Shown here: positions 7,765-16,929 of the stretch, piece by piece
Layout of the letters: the number at the start of each line of letters is the position of its first letter
Numbering within the stretch: position 1 is the first letter of the stretch
Assembly (NCBI GenBank): GCA_934647165.1
Contig: CAKUFA010000003.1
Coordinates: forward strand, 65,508-129,507
DNA length: 64,000 nucleotides
Source of the DNA: an uncultured Clostridia bacterium
GTDB taxonomy: Bacteria > Bacillota > Clostridia > Christensenellales > Aristaeellaceae
Direction: 5' to 3'
Position numbers and translations under genes: made by a program
The notes under the pieces: model-generated
Told to the model about the DNA's origin: nothing
What the model saw: the letters and a program-made list of their open reading frames with translations, nothing else
Database searches by the model: none

Positions 7765-8991
7765 ATGAGCAAGACTCAGTTGGGCGTAATCTTCGGCAGC
7801 CGCAGCTGCGAGCGTGAGGTGGCCATTATCAGTGCCGTGCAGCTGATGAATGCCGTGGATACAGAAAAGTATGATGTGATTCCTGTTTATATCAGCGAAC
7901 AGGGCGTGTGGTATACAGGCAATGCGCTGCGAAGGATTGAGACCTTTCAGCATTTCAGCCCGGATCTTCCCGGGGTGGAGCAGGTGGCGCTGGATATGGC
8001 GGCCGGCAGCGGTGCGCTGCTTGCCATGCGGCCGGGCAAGGGTCTGTTTGGCCATCCCACGCAGGTGGTAACGGCAAGGCTGGAGGTGTGCGTTATTGTG
8101 GTGCACGGCCTCCATGGTGAGGATGGTACCCTGCAGGGCATGCTGGAGCTGGCCAACCTGCCCTATACCTCCACGGGGGTGGCAGGCAGCGCCATCGGCA
8201 TGGACAAAATCATGATGAAGCAGTTCTTCCGCGGCGCGGATCTGCCGGTGCTGCCGGGCACGTGGTATACCCGCTCCCGCTGGGAGAAAGAACGCGCGGC
8301 TGTACTGGATGATGTGGAAAAACAGTTGGGTTATCCTGTGTTTGTCAAACCGGCAAATCTTGGCTCCTCCATTGGCGTCAGCCGTGCGGACGATCGGGAG
8401 GGACTTGCGGATTCCCTTGATCTTGCCTTTGACTATGATCGCCGGGTGCTGGTGGAAAAAGGACTTGATAAGCCGCTGGAGCTGAACTGCTCCGTGCTTG
8501 GCTATGACGCCGATGTGCAGGCTTCGCCCATTGAGATGCCGGTGGTTTGCGATGGGGACAACATGCTGGACTTCTACGAAAAATATCTGCGCAGCGGCGG
8601 CAGTAAGGGCATGGCAAGCCTTCAGCGCCTGCTGCCGGCACCGATCGAGGATAGCCTGCGCGATGAAATCCAGCGCCTGTCCTGCGACATTTTCCGCATG
8701 CTGGATTGCAAGGGCGTTGTTCGCATTGACTACATGTTCGACCGTGCGAGCGGGAAGCTGTTTATCACGGAAATCAACACCATTCCGGGCTCGCTGGCGT
8801 TCTACCTATGGGAGAATGCGGGGGTGAAATATGCCCGGCTGATTGATAAAATGGTGGAGTGCGCCCGCCGCGCCCATGAGGATAAAAACCTGCGCAACTA
8901 TGCGTTTACCTCCAATATTCTTTCCAGCGTGTCGCTAGGCGGCGTGAAAGGTGCAAAGGGCACCAAGGGTGCGAAAGGCGGTAAGCTGTGA
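7765..8991 (+). CDS. ddl: D-alanine--D-alanine ligase
   Basis: 408-residue ATP-grasp ligase. N-terminal VIFGSRSCEREVAIISA, HGLHGEDGTLQGMLELANLPYT (substrate Glu), MDKIMMK, FVKPANLGSSIGVSR (P-loop-like), ELNCSVLG, and metal-binding INTIPGSLAFY. Makes D-Ala-D-Ala for peptidoglycan. ATG at 7765 has AGGATGG upstream and lies 13 bases after the MurF-like stop. Longer than the usual 300-360 aa: the omega-loop region after NMLDFYEKYL holds extra Gly/Ser and Lys, and the C-terminus ends in a Gly/Lys repeat (VKGAKGTKGAKGGKL). Confidence 0.92.
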   Translation: MSKTQLGVIFGSRSCEREVAIISAVQLMNAVDTEKYDVIPVYISEQGVWYTGNALRRIETFQHFSPDLPGVEQVALDMAAGSGALLAMRPGKGLFGHPTQVVTARLEVCVIVVHGLHGEDGTLQGMLELANLPYTSTGVAGSAIGMDKIMMKQFFRGADLPVLPGTWYTRSRWEKERAAVLDDVEKQLGYPVFVKPANLGSSIGVSRADDREGLADSLDLAFDYDRRVLVEKGLDKPLELNCSVLGYDADVQASPIEMPVVCDGDNMLDFYEKYLRSGGSKGMASLQRLLPAPIEDSLRDEIQRLSCDIFRMLDCKGVVRIDYMFDRASGKLFITEINTIPGSLAFYLWENAGVKYARLIDKMVECARRAHEDKNLRNYAFTSNILSSVSLGGVKGAKGTKGAKGGKL

Positions 8992-9707
8992 CCGGGCGCA
9001 GGCCAGGCGCTGACGGCAACCGGAACACCTATCGCCGTCCGCGGGAGCTGCCGTCTTCCTATCCGGCCGGGTATGAACCATGGCAGACGGCTCCTGCACG
9101 CTATGATCAGGGCGATGACCGCCACAGCAGCCGTGATGTGGAGGCATCCGGCACGTTTTCACCTTATGGCCGCGGGGCGGACTGGCAGGATGCGTATCCT
9201 GTTTCCCCTTGGCAGCAGGAGGAAAACTACCCGCCTTACGAGACCGGCGCGCCTGAAGACAATGCAGAGTTTTCTCCCATGGAGGATACGCAGGCGTATG
9301 AAGCGTGGGATAACGGCGCGGACGAGAGCACCTGGGACGATGTGCCGCCGATTATTGCCACCAACGGCACCGTGAAGCTGACCTGCACCCTTGCCGCCAT
9401 GCTCAGTCCTTTTGCACTGTTTTTGTGCTTTGAGGAAAAGCGCAGCAACGCCGTGCGGCATTTTGCCCGGCAAAGCGCGGGGCTTGGCTGCGTGCATGTT
9501 GCGCTGGGGCTTGTGCTGTTCATCATCGGTTCGCTGCTGGGCGGGGTGCCGTTCCTGGGGCTGCTCACGAACGCCGTGTGCTGGCTGTGCTACATCATGG
9601 TGGCAATGGTCACACTTTTTTTCCGTGTGCGGATGATGAAATACGCGTGGCGCGGCTGGCGATACACCCTGCCTGTAATCGGCCGCCGGCTGGAGAAGCT
9701 GCGCTGA
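8988..9707 (+). CDS. DUF4870-like membrane protein with long disordered N-terminus
   Basis: 239 residues. About 1-125 are Pro/Tyr/Asp/Glu-rich and look unstructured; about 128-215 hold two to three hydrophobic helices (CTLAAMLSPFALFLCF, HVALGLVLFIIGSLLGG, AVCWLCYIMVAMVTLFF) with the pattern RHFARQSAG between the first two and LPVIG near the end, as in DUF4870/Tic20-like proteins. GTG start overlaps the ddl stop (GTGA). Function not known. Confidence 0.65.
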   Translation: MTGRRPGADGNRNTYRRPRELPSSYPAGYEPWQTAPARYDQGDDRHSSRDVEASGTFSPYGRGADWQDAYPVSPWQQEENYPPYETGAPEDNAEFSPMEDTQAYEAWDNGADESTWDDVPPIIATNGTVKLTCTLAAMLSPFALFLCFEEKRSNAVRHFARQSAGLGCVHVALGLVLFIIGSLLGGVPFLGLLTNAVCWLCYIMVAMVTLFFRVRMMKYAWRGWRYTLPVIGRRLEKLR

Positions 9708-9751
9708 TGCTATACAACGCTGACGCTACACAATGAGGAAGGAGTGAATGT

Positions 9752-11608
9752 ATGCACCTTGAGGACATACGCTCTCCGCAGGATATAAAAAATCTGAGCT
9801 ATCCGGAGCTCAATGATCTGGCGCTGGAGATTCGACAGGAACTGATTGCAACGGTTGCCAGGCGCGGCGGCCATCTGGCGTCCAACCTGGGCGTGGTGGA
9901 GCTGACCATGGCGCTGCACCGTGTGTTTGACACCCCGCAGGATAAGCTTGTGTTTGACGTTGGCCATCAAAGCTATGTGCATAAGCTGCTTACCGGGCGT
10001 TACGGCCGCTTTCATACCCTGCGTGGCTTTGGCGGACTCAGCGGCTTTCCCAAACGGCAGGAGAGCGAGTATGACGTGTTTGAAACAGGGCATGCATCCA
10101 CGGCCATCTCCGCCGCGCTTGGGCTTGCGCGCGCCAGAGATTATCTGGGACAGAAGCACCATGTTGTCGCAGTGGTGGGCGATGGTGCGCTCACCGGCGG
10201 CATGTGCTACGAAGCGCTCAATGATGCTGGCAATGCGGGCACACGCCTGATTGTTATCCTCAATGATAATGAAATGTCCATTGCGCCCAACGTTGGCGCA
10301 CTGTCCCGGCATTTGACGGATATCCGCATCAGCAAAGGATGGACGAGCGCCAAGAACAACGTTAAACGCAGGCTGGAAAAGCTTCCTGTGATCTATCGCA
10401 TAGCCAAATGGACCAAGGATACCGTCAAATCCTTTTTTGTGGACGAGGGCTTCTTCAGCGCTTTGGGTTTTCACTATTTCGGCCCTATCAGCGGACACGA
10501 TCTGCAAAGCTTGGAGCATACCCTGAACCTTGCCAAGGATTATGACGAGCCGGTGGTTATCCACGTGCTTACACGCAAGGGCTATGGCTATGACAAGGCG
10601 GAGGAAAAACCGGAGACATTCCATGGCACCCCGCCGTTTTATGTGGAAACGGGCGATGTGCGCAAGGTCAGCGCGCTGCCGTCCTTTGGCAAGGTCATGG
10701 CTGGGGAGCTGACGGAGCTGGCGCGCCGCGATGAACGCATTGTGGCCATCACGGCGGCAATGCCTTCGGGCACGGGACTGAACGTGATGGCGCAGGTTTT
10801 CCCGAAGCGTGTGCTGGATGTGGGCATTGCCGAGGAGCATGCTGTCACCATGGCTGCCGGCATGGCTACCGGCGGCATGAAGCCCTACTTTGCCGTATAC
10901 GCCTCCTTTTTCCAGCGTTCGTTTGATCAGGTGATTCACGATGTGTGCATGCAGCGCCTGCCGGTCACCTTTATGCTGGATCGCGCGGGTCTGGTGGGCG
11001 AGGATGGCGCAACGCATCATGGCGTCTATGATCTGGCAAGCCTGCTGCCTATTCCCAATATGACGGTGCTTGCGCCGCGGGATTTGGGCGAAGTGCGCGC
11101 AATGGTTCGCTTTTCTGCAACCTTTAACGCCCCCCTGGCCATTCGCTATGGCCGGGAGAGCATTGACCTGTCGGCCAATTATCCCATGGGGGAATTTCAC
11201 CTCGGCCAATGGGAGCTGATGGAAGACGGCGGCGATTGCGCAATCCTTGCTATCGGCTCCATGGTGCGGGAGGCACTGGAAGTGCGGGAGCTTTTGCAGA
11301 AACGGCATATCCATGCAGCGGTGGTCAATTGCTCCACGGTGAAACCGATGGACGAAGAAATGCTCCGCGGCCTGTCCGATCGTCCGCTCATCACAATGGA
11401 GGAGCATGTGCTGACCGGCGGATTTGGCAGTGCGGTGTCTACTTTTTGCGTGGGTGAGGAGTTGCCTGGTCCCATAGCGTCCTTCGGCATTCCGGATACG
11501 TTTGTGCAGCATGGCCGGCGTGAGCAGTTGATGAAATACCTGGGGCTTACCCCGCGGCAGATGACCCAGCGCATTACCATTTTGCTGGAAGAGAGAGGAA
11601 AACAATGA
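9752..11608 (+). CDS. dxs: 1-deoxy-D-xylulose-5-phosphate synthase
   Basis: 618 residues, full length. Makes DXP from pyruvate and glyceraldehyde-3-phosphate with thiamine diphosphate, the first step of the MEP isoprenoid pathway. Seen: GGHLASNLGVVELT, DVGHQSYVHKLLTG, GHASTAISAALG, the TPP motif GDGALTGGMCYEALN to NDNEMSIAPNVG, then the pyrimidine domain with DVGIAEEHAVTMAAG (catalytic Glu), FMLDRAGLVGEDGATHHG, and the transketolase C-domain. GAAGGAG lies upstream of the ATG. Heads the Firmicutes dxs-tlyA-argR-recN string. Confidence 0.97.
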   Translation: MHLEDIRSPQDIKNLSYPELNDLALEIRQELIATVARRGGHLASNLGVVELTMALHRVFDTPQDKLVFDVGHQSYVHKLLTGRYGRFHTLRGFGGLSGFPKRQESEYDVFETGHASTAISAALGLARARDYLGQKHHVVAVVGDGALTGGMCYEALNDAGNAGTRLIVILNDNEMSIAPNVGALSRHLTDIRISKGWTSAKNNVKRRLEKLPVIYRIAKWTKDTVKSFFVDEGFFSALGFHYFGPISGHDLQSLEHTLNLAKDYDEPVVIHVLTRKGYGYDKAEEKPETFHGTPPFYVETGDVRKVSALPSFGKVMAGELTELARRDERIVAITAAMPSGTGLNVMAQVFPKRVLDVGIAEEHAVTMAAGMATGGMKPYFAVYASFFQRSFDQVIHDVCMQRLPVTFMLDRAGLVGEDGATHHGVYDLASLLPIPNMTVLAPRDLGEVRAMVRFSATFNAPLAIRYGRESIDLSANYPMGEFHLGQWELMEDGGDCAILAIGSMVREALEVRELLQKRHIHAAVVNCSTVKPMDEEMLRGLSDRPLITMEEHVLTGGFGSAVSTFCVGEELPGPIASFGIPDTFVQHGRREQLMKYLGLTPRQMTQRITILLEERGKQ

Positions 11609-12417
11609 GCGATAAGCAGCGCGCCGATGTGGCACTGGTTTCCCGTGGCCTGTGTGAGAGCCGCGAAAAGGCGCAGGCCTGCATCATGGCTGGGCAGGCG
11701 TATGTGGGCGAGCGGAAAATTTTGAAGGCTTCCGAGCCTGTGAAGCCGGAGGATGAGCTCATTCTTCGCGGCCCGGCGCATCCCTATGCCAGCCGTGGCG
11801 GATTGAAGCTGGAAAAGGCCATCGCCTCCTTCCACGCCGATGTGCGAGGCAAGGTGTGCATGGATATCGGCGCGGCTACCGGCGGCTTTACTGATGTGCT
11901 GCTGCGCAACGGCGCGGCTCATGTGTACGCCATTGACGTGGGCTACGGCCAGTTTGACTGGAAGCTGCGCAATGATGAGCGTGTTACCCTTATGGAACGC
12001 ACCAATGCCCGGCATTTGACCCCGGATATGGTACCTTTGCATCCGATCGTTACGGTGATGGATGTGTCTTTCATCTCCATCAAACTCATTTTGCCGGTGG
12101 CTGCGTCCATCATGGGGGATGAAGGATGCTTTTATACCCTCATCAAGCCGCAGTTTGAAGTGGGAAAGGATCGCGTCGGTAAAAAAGGCGTTGTGCGCGA
12201 GGCTGCACTCCACATCGAGGTGCTGGAGGACATCGTTGCCTTTGCGCCCACCTTTGGCTGGCAGGTGCAGGCGCTGGATTATTCGCCCATCACCGGCCCG
12301 GAAGGAAATATCGAATTTTTGGCCAAGATCACAGCGCCTACCCAGGCAGAGGAAATCTTAAATCATGACAGGATCCGCGCTTTGGTGGAGCGCGCGCATG
12401 AGGCCATGCGAAAGTGA
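11605..12417 (+). CDS. tlyA: TlyA-family rRNA (cytidine-2'-O)-methyltransferase
   Basis: 270 residues: N-terminal S4 RNA-binding domain (RADVALVSRGLCESREKAQ, AGQAYVGERK) and an FtsJ/RrmJ-like SAM methyltransferase domain (YASRGGLKLEKAI, DIGAATGGFTDVLLRNGA, VYAIDVGYGQ, VMDVSFISIKLILP, IKPQFEVG). Family members 2'-O-methylate rRNA cytidines; older annotation calls it hemolysin A. Overlaps dxs by four bases (ATGA), so translation is coupled. Confidence 0.93.
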   Translation: MSDKQRADVALVSRGLCESREKAQACIMAGQAYVGERKILKASEPVKPEDELILRGPAHPYASRGGLKLEKAIASFHADVRGKVCMDIGAATGGFTDVLLRNGAAHVYAIDVGYGQFDWKLRNDERVTLMERTNARHLTPDMVPLHPIVTVMDVSFISIKLILPVAASIMGDEGCFYTLIKPQFEVGKDRVGKKGVVREAALHIEVLEDIVAFAPTFGWQVQALDYSPITGPEGNIEFLAKITAPTQAEEILNHDRIRALVERAHEAMRK

Positions 12418-12429
12418 TGCCCTGGGAAA

Positions 12430-12475
12430 TGAATTTTTGTATATACTTGCATGAATATGCATTTTGTGCTATACT
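12430..12475 (+). promoter_or_regulatory. argR promoter with tandem ArgR-box-like sites
   Basis: TTGCAT (12447-12452), 17-base spacer, TATACT (12470-12475). Two ATGAAT-type half boxes start at 12430 and 12452, 22 bases apart (consensus form TGNATWWWWATNCA), and a TGCAT-GAAT-ATGCA inverted repeat (12448-12461) covers the -35. Suits ArgR autoregulation; binding is inferred. Confidence 0.6.
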
Positions 12476-12520
12476 AGTCCCATTGGCGCAAATGCGCGCA
12501 TGAATGGGAGGAAAAACCGA

Positions 12521-12970
12521 ATGAAAACGGTTCGTCAGGTTGCTATTTTGGACATTATTGAAAAGCAGAATGTAGAAACGCAGGAGGATCTGGCTGAGGA
12601 GCTGCGGCGGCGGGGTATCCGTGTCACCCAGGCAACGGTATCCAGGGATATCAAGGAGCTGCGGCTGCTGAAGGTGCTCACGCCCAGCGGCGCGTATAAA
12701 TACGCCACAGCGGATAAGGCGGAGAATGGCCTGAACGACCGGTTTGTGCGCATGCTTGCCGAATCCGTGCTGTCGGTGACAAGCGCCAACAATCTCATTG
12801 TGGTCAAGACCCTCAGCGGCAGCGCCAATGTGGCGGCGGAAGCGCTGGACAGCATGCACTGGCCGGAGCTTTTGGGCACGCTGGCGGGCGATAATACGAT
12901 TTTGCTTATCATCCGTTCCAATGAGGAGGTGCCGATGGTCATCTCCCGCATTCAGGAAATGATGAAGTAA
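12521..12970 (+). CDS. argR: arginine repressor
   Basis: 149 residues, normal ArgR/AhrC length. N-terminal winged helix (RQVAILDIIEKQNVETQEDL, VTQATVSRDIKELRLLKV with the SR motif that reads the ARG box) and C-terminal oligomerisation and arginine-binding domain (NLIVVKTLSGSANVAAEALD, GTLAGDNTILLIIR with the GTxAGDDT-like signature, here AGDNT). ATG at 12521 has GGGAGG upstream. No arginine biosynthesis gene is adjacent, but ArgR-box-like sites occur in its own promoter and before the amino acid transporter at 34.3 kb. Confidence 0.95.
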   Translation: MKTVRQVAILDIIEKQNVETQEDLAEELRRRGIRVTQATVSRDIKELRLLKVLTPSGAYKYATADKAENGLNDRFVRMLAESVLSVTSANNLIVVKTLSGSANVAAEALDSMHWPELLGTLAGDNTILLIIRSNEEVPMVISRIQEMMK

Positions 12971-12997
12971 AGGATTCGGTATTGAGGGAGGAACGGC

Positions 12998-14716
12998 ATG
13001 ATCCTTGCACTGAGAATGCGCAACCTTGCGCTCATCGAATCGCTGACGATGGAGTTTCACAGCGGTATGCACGTGATGACCGGTGAAACTGGCGCGGGCA
13101 AATCCATCGTGGTGGACGCGGTGAATCTTGTGCTGGGCGGCCGCGCGGATCGGGAACTGATCCGCACGGGCACCGAAAAGGCGTGGGTGGAGGCGGAATT
13201 TGACGTTTCCGATGCGCCGGAAGTGCAGCAGCTTCTTGCCGGGCAGGAGCTCAGCGCAGAAGGAAATGTGGTGACCCTCTATCGGGAAATCAGCCGCGGC
13301 GGGCGCAATTTGTGCAGGGTGTGCGGGGTCACCATGCCTTTGGGGTTCCTTCGGCAGGTGGCAGCATTGCTCATGGATGTGCACGGTCAGCATGAGCATC
13401 AGTTCTTAATGGATCCTGCCATGCATCTGGCTTTCCTTGACCGGGCGGGAGACGCGGCGCACCAGGCGCTGCTTTCTCAGGTGGCCGTGGCGCAGGAGGC
13501 GTTTCTGGCCAACCACAGGAGATATGCCCGCCTTGTGCGGGAAAACGAACAGAAGCATTACCGCATGGCTGAACTGAAACAATCGCTGGAAGAGCTGACC
13601 AAGGCACGGCTGAAGCCCGGCGAGGAGGAAGCCCTTACCCGGGAGCGCGATCGCTATCGCCATGCAGAGAAGATTGTTTCCGCTGTGCAGGAGGCTTATG
13701 GCGCTATTGCAGCAGGGGAAGACGCCGAGTCCGTGCTGACAAGGCTGAAGACAGCATCGGACGCGCTTCGCGGCCTTGGCACGTTGGGGGAGCCCTATGC
13801 TTCTCTGGCTTCCCGATGCGAAAGCGCTTATTATGAGCTGCAGGAAGTCGGCTACGAGCTGGCCGGAATGATGGAAAGCGGGGCGTTTGATCCGCGCCGT
13901 GCCGAGCAGGTGGAAAACCGGCTGGATTTGCTTCGCCGACTGGAACGCAAATATGGCCAGAATGTGGCGGAAGTACTGGAAACGCAGGAAAAGCTTCAGC
14001 AGGAATATGACCGCTTTACGGCCATGGACGATCAGGTGGTGCAAATGGCACGTGAGCACAAGCAGCTGCTCACGGAATATCGAACGCTTGCCCGCCGCCT
14101 GACGGAGAAACGTCACACCCTGGCGGCTGCCTTTGAACAAAAGATGATGGCGCAGCTGCGGGATCTTGGCATGGAGAAAACGGTATTTGCCGTTTCCTTT
14201 GCCGCGCCTGCGCAGGGAAAGCAGCCCATGCCGCAGCCAACAGGTGATGATCAGGTGGAATTCATGATTTCCCCCAACCCCGGCGAACCGCTCAAACCAC
14301 TTTCGAAGATTGCTTCCGGCGGCGAGCTGTCCCGGCTGATGCTGGCCATCAAATCCCTGGAAGCGGAGCACGACGGCGTTGGATGCATGGTGTTTGATGA
14401 AATTGACACGGGCATCAGTGGACGCATGGCACAAGTGGTGGCGGAAAAGATGGCGCACATTGCCCGCAGTCGTCAGGTTATTTGTGTGACGCATCTGCCG
14501 CAGATTGCCGCTATGGCCGATCACCAGTTTCTGGTGGAAAAATGCGTGGAGGATGGGCGTACCAACACGCACGTGCGCATGCTGGAACCGGTGGAACGTG
14601 TGCGCGAAATTGCACGCATGCTTGGCGGCGGGGAAGATACCATTGCGTCCGCAGAGAGCCATGCCGCCACCATGTTGGAAAACGCAGAAAAACTGAAACA
14701 AACGCAGCAAAAATGA
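12998..14716 (+). CDS. recN: DNA repair protein RecN
   Basis: 572-residue SMC-like ATPase for double-strand-break repair: N-terminal LRMRNLALIESL and Walker A TGETGAGKSIVVDAV, long coiled coil (about 160-370), C-terminal signature SGGELSRLMLAIKS, Walker B MVFDEIDTGISGRMA, and VICVTHLPQIAAMAD. GGGAGG before the ATG; 27 bases after argR. It closes the dxs-tlyA-argR-recN cluster and a strong terminator follows. Confidence 0.97.
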   Translation: MILALRMRNLALIESLTMEFHSGMHVMTGETGAGKSIVVDAVNLVLGGRADRELIRTGTEKAWVEAEFDVSDAPEVQQLLAGQELSAEGNVVTLYREISRGGRNLCRVCGVTMPLGFLRQVAALLMDVHGQHEHQFLMDPAMHLAFLDRAGDAAHQALLSQVAVAQEAFLANHRRYARLVRENEQKHYRMAELKQSLEELTKARLKPGEEEALTRERDRYRHAEKIVSAVQEAYGAIAAGEDAESVLTRLKTASDALRGLGTLGEPYASLASRCESAYYELQEVGYELAGMMESGAFDPRRAEQVENRLDLLRRLERKYGQNVAEVLETQEKLQQEYDRFTAMDDQVVQMAREHKQLLTEYRTLARRLTEKRHTLAAAFEQKMMAQLRDLGMEKTVFAVSFAAPAQGKQPMPQPTGDDQVEFMISPNPGEPLKPLSKIASGGELSRLMLAIKSLEAEHDGVGCMVFDEIDTGISGRMAQVVAEKMAHIARSRQVICVTHLPQIAAMADHQFLVEKCVEDGRTNTHVRMLEPVERVREIARMLGGGEDTIASAESHAATMLENAEKLKQTQQK

Positions 14717-14722
14717 TGCCGC

Positions 14723-14769
14723 ACAGCTGTCCGAAAAGGCGATTGCAACTGCAGGACAGCTGTTTTTTT
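14723..14769 (+). terminator. rho-independent terminator after recN
   Basis: ACAGCTGTCC (14723-14732) pairs with GGACAGCTGT (14754-14763) across a 21-base loop, followed by a run of seven T. Confidence 0.85.
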
Positions 14770-14792
14770 CAGCGAAAAAGGAGGGATAAGCC

Positions 14793-15287
14793 ATGCAAAA
14801 AGTTGTGATTCTTGGCTGCCCGGGCAGCGGAAAAAGCACTTTTGCCCGCAAACTGCATGACAAAACAGGCCTGCCGCTGGTGCATCTGGATCGAATCTGG
14901 TGGCGTGCGGATCACACGCATATCACACGCGAAGCGTTTGATGCGGAACTGGAACGCGTTCTGCAAACCGATGCATGGATTCTGGACGGTCATTACAGGC
15001 GGACGATCGAAAGACGGCTCCAGGCCTGCGATACGGTGTTTGTGCTTGACTATGGGGCGGAAGTGTGCATGGCGGGCACACATGCCAGAATCGGAACACC
15101 TCGACCGGATATGCCATGGGTGGAGGAGAAACTGGACCCGGAGCTGGCAGCTTTTGTGCAGCGCTATAACACGGAGGAGCGTCCGCGCTTGATGGAACTT
15201 CTGCAGCAATACAGGGAAGTGGAACAACACGTTTTTCATACCCGGGTGGAGTGCGAAGCGTGGCTGAGTACGTTTTCAAAGAGATAA
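14793..15287 (+). CDS. P-loop kinase-like protein (FlaR/adenylate-kinase-related)
   Basis: 164 residues. Walker A GCPGSGKSTFARKL, then LPLVHLDRIWWR, DAWILDGHYRRTIERR and CDTVFVLDYG. This is the layout of proteins annotated as DNA topology modulation protein FlaR and related small nucleotide kinases. Cytoplasmic; the true substrate is not established for the family. GGAGGG precedes the ATG; it lies after the recN terminator with no obvious own promoter, so read-through may matter. Confidence 0.7.
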   Translation: MQKVVILGCPGSGKSTFARKLHDKTGLPLVHLDRIWWRADHTHITREAFDAELERVLQTDAWILDGHYRRTIERRLQACDTVFVLDYGAEVCMAGTHARIGTPRPDMPWVEEKLDPELAAFVQRYNTEERPRLMELLQQYREVEQHVFHTRVECEAWLSTFSKR

Positions 15288-15441
15288 AAGCCTGCGTGCG
15301 TGAGACGTTATGTTGGACGACAGGCGGGGTTCGGAGAAGAAAACGGATGCAAATTTTGCTGCAAACAGCCGCTGCAAGGGTGAAAAAACGCGGAAAAAAT
15401 TGATTTCATAAAAAATAGGCTGTACGAAACCCGTGGTGTTA

Positions 15442-15450
15442 TGCTATAAT
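15442..15450 (+). promoter_or_regulatory. extended -10 promoter of the rnf operon
   Basis: TGCTATAAT is an extended -10 (TGn plus a perfect TATAAT at 15445-15450). No good -35 is seen at the right distance. Transcription would begin near 15457, so the rnfC start must be downstream of that point. The 237-base gap between the P-loop kinase and rnfC otherwise shows nothing clear. Confidence 0.65.
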
Positions 15451-15524
15451 AAGTTTGTGTGAATTTTCCTGATACAACAATCAGGTGCTTTGTCATGCAA
15501 AGCTTGGAAGGGGGACCTTTGTCC

Positions 15525-16925
15525 GTGTTTGAATCGCGTCTGTTTCCCGGCGGGATCCATCCGCATGAGGGAGAAAACGGCAAGGCGGTCAACGGCGGAA
15601 ACGCCATTGTTGAGCTGTCCGCGCCGCCGCGGGTTGTCATCCCGCTGTCACAGCACATCGGTGCGCCCGCAAAGGCGCTGGTAAAGAAGGGCGATCATGT
15701 CAAGATCGGCCAGTTGATCGGCGAAGCGGGCGGCTTTGTGTCCGCACCGGTGCATGCTTCTGTGTCCGGCACGGTAGTGGCTGTGCAAAGCTGCGTGCTG
15801 GCCAATGGCGGCGAATCCTTGGCAGTTGTGATTGATAACGATTATCAGGAGGAGTGGGTGGAGCTGACACCCAACGACCATCCTGAAACCATCACCGGTC
15901 CGGAACTGGCACAGATTGTGCGCGATGCCGGCATTGTCGGCATGGGCGGCGCAACCTTTCCCACGGCGGTGAAACTTTCTCCAGCCAAGGGTAAGACCAT
16001 TGAGAAGCTGATCATCAACGGCGCGGAGTGCGAACCGTATTTGACGGCTGACCACCGGCTGATGCTGGAAAAGACGGCTGAAATCATTGACGGGCTGCAC
16101 CTGATGATGTTGGCGCTGGATGTGAAGGAAGCCGTTATCGGTGTGGAAAACAATAAGCCTGACGCCATTGCAGCACTGCGGAGCGCCGCAACAGGGGTAG
16201 ACGGCATCACGGTGAAGGCGCTGCCAGTGCGCTATCCCCAGGGTGGTGAAAAGCAGCTGGTGTATGCCATCACCAAGCGCAAGGTGCCCTGCGGCGGCCT
16301 GCCGCTGGATGTTGGCTGTGTGGTGTGCAACGTTGGCACGGTGTATGCCATTGATCAGGCCATTCGCAAGGGCATGCCGCTCATTCAGCGCGTGACAACG
16401 GTAGGCGGCCTGGTGAACAATCCAGGCAACTTCCTGGTGCGCGTCGGCACGCCTGTGGAAGCGTTGATTGAAGCCTGCGGCGGCATGAAAGCCGGGGTGC
16501 ATCAGTTTATCTACGGCGGTCCGATGATGGGTATGGCAATCAGCCGCACGGATATCCCCGTGACGAAGGGCTGCTCCGGCATTCTGTGCCTGGGCGAGGA
16601 AGCCAAGGAACCGCTGGAGAGTGCCTGCATCCGCTGCGGCCGGTGCCTGCGCGCCTGCCCCATGACGCTGACGCCTGCCCGCATTGATGCGGCCATCCGC
16701 AACGGTAACTATGAGGCGGCGGAAAAATTTGGTGTACTGAACTGCATCGAGTGCGGCGCATGCACGTTTGTGTGCCCTGCCAAGCGCTGCCTAACCCAGT
16801 CCTGCCGCATGGGCAAGAAGGTTATCACCACGCGCCGCAAGCAGGCGCAGGCCAAGGCACAGGCTGAGGCCAAGAAGGCTGAAGCCGAGGCTGCCAAGCA
16901 GGCCGAAGCGAAGAAGGAGGGTTGA
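15525..16925 (+). CDS. rnfC: Rnf electron transport complex subunit C
   Basis: 466 residues. RnfC is the soluble NADH/FMN subunit of the ferredoxin:NAD+ oxidoreductase that pumps Na+ or H+. Seen: FPGGIHPHEGE, the lipoyl-like strand APVHASVSGTVVAV, GMGGATFPTAVKL and INGAECEPYLTADHRLM (FMN/NADH domain), the SLBB-like region, and two [4Fe-4S] motifs CIRCGRCLRACP and CIECGACTFVCP. The C-terminus is a charged Ala/Lys/Glu/Gln tail. GTG at 15525 chosen for the GGGGG ribosome site just upstream and because the more upstream in-frame starts lie at or before the transcription start; an ATG at 15495 is the alternative. Confidence 0.95.
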   Translation: MFESRLFPGGIHPHEGENGKAVNGGNAIVELSAPPRVVIPLSQHIGAPAKALVKKGDHVKIGQLIGEAGGFVSAPVHASVSGTVVAVQSCVLANGGESLAVVIDNDYQEEWVELTPNDHPETITGPELAQIVRDAGIVGMGGATFPTAVKLSPAKGKTIEKLIINGAECEPYLTADHRLMLEKTAEIIDGLHLMMLALDVKEAVIGVENNKPDAIAALRSAATGVDGITVKALPVRYPQGGEKQLVYAITKRKVPCGGLPLDVGCVVCNVGTVYAIDQAIRKGMPLIQRVTTVGGLVNNPGNFLVRVGTPVEALIEACGGMKAGVHQFIYGGPMMGMAISRTDIPVTKGCSGILCLGEEAKEPLESACIRCGRCLRACPMTLTPARIDAAIRNGNYEAAEKFGVLNCIECGACTFVCPAKRCLTQSCRMGKKVITTRRKQAQAKAQAEAKKAEAEAAKQAEAKKEG

Positions 16926-16929
16926 CGAA

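Noticed and set aside
9710..11635. 641-codon open frame on the minus strand
   Set aside because: Antisense to dxs.
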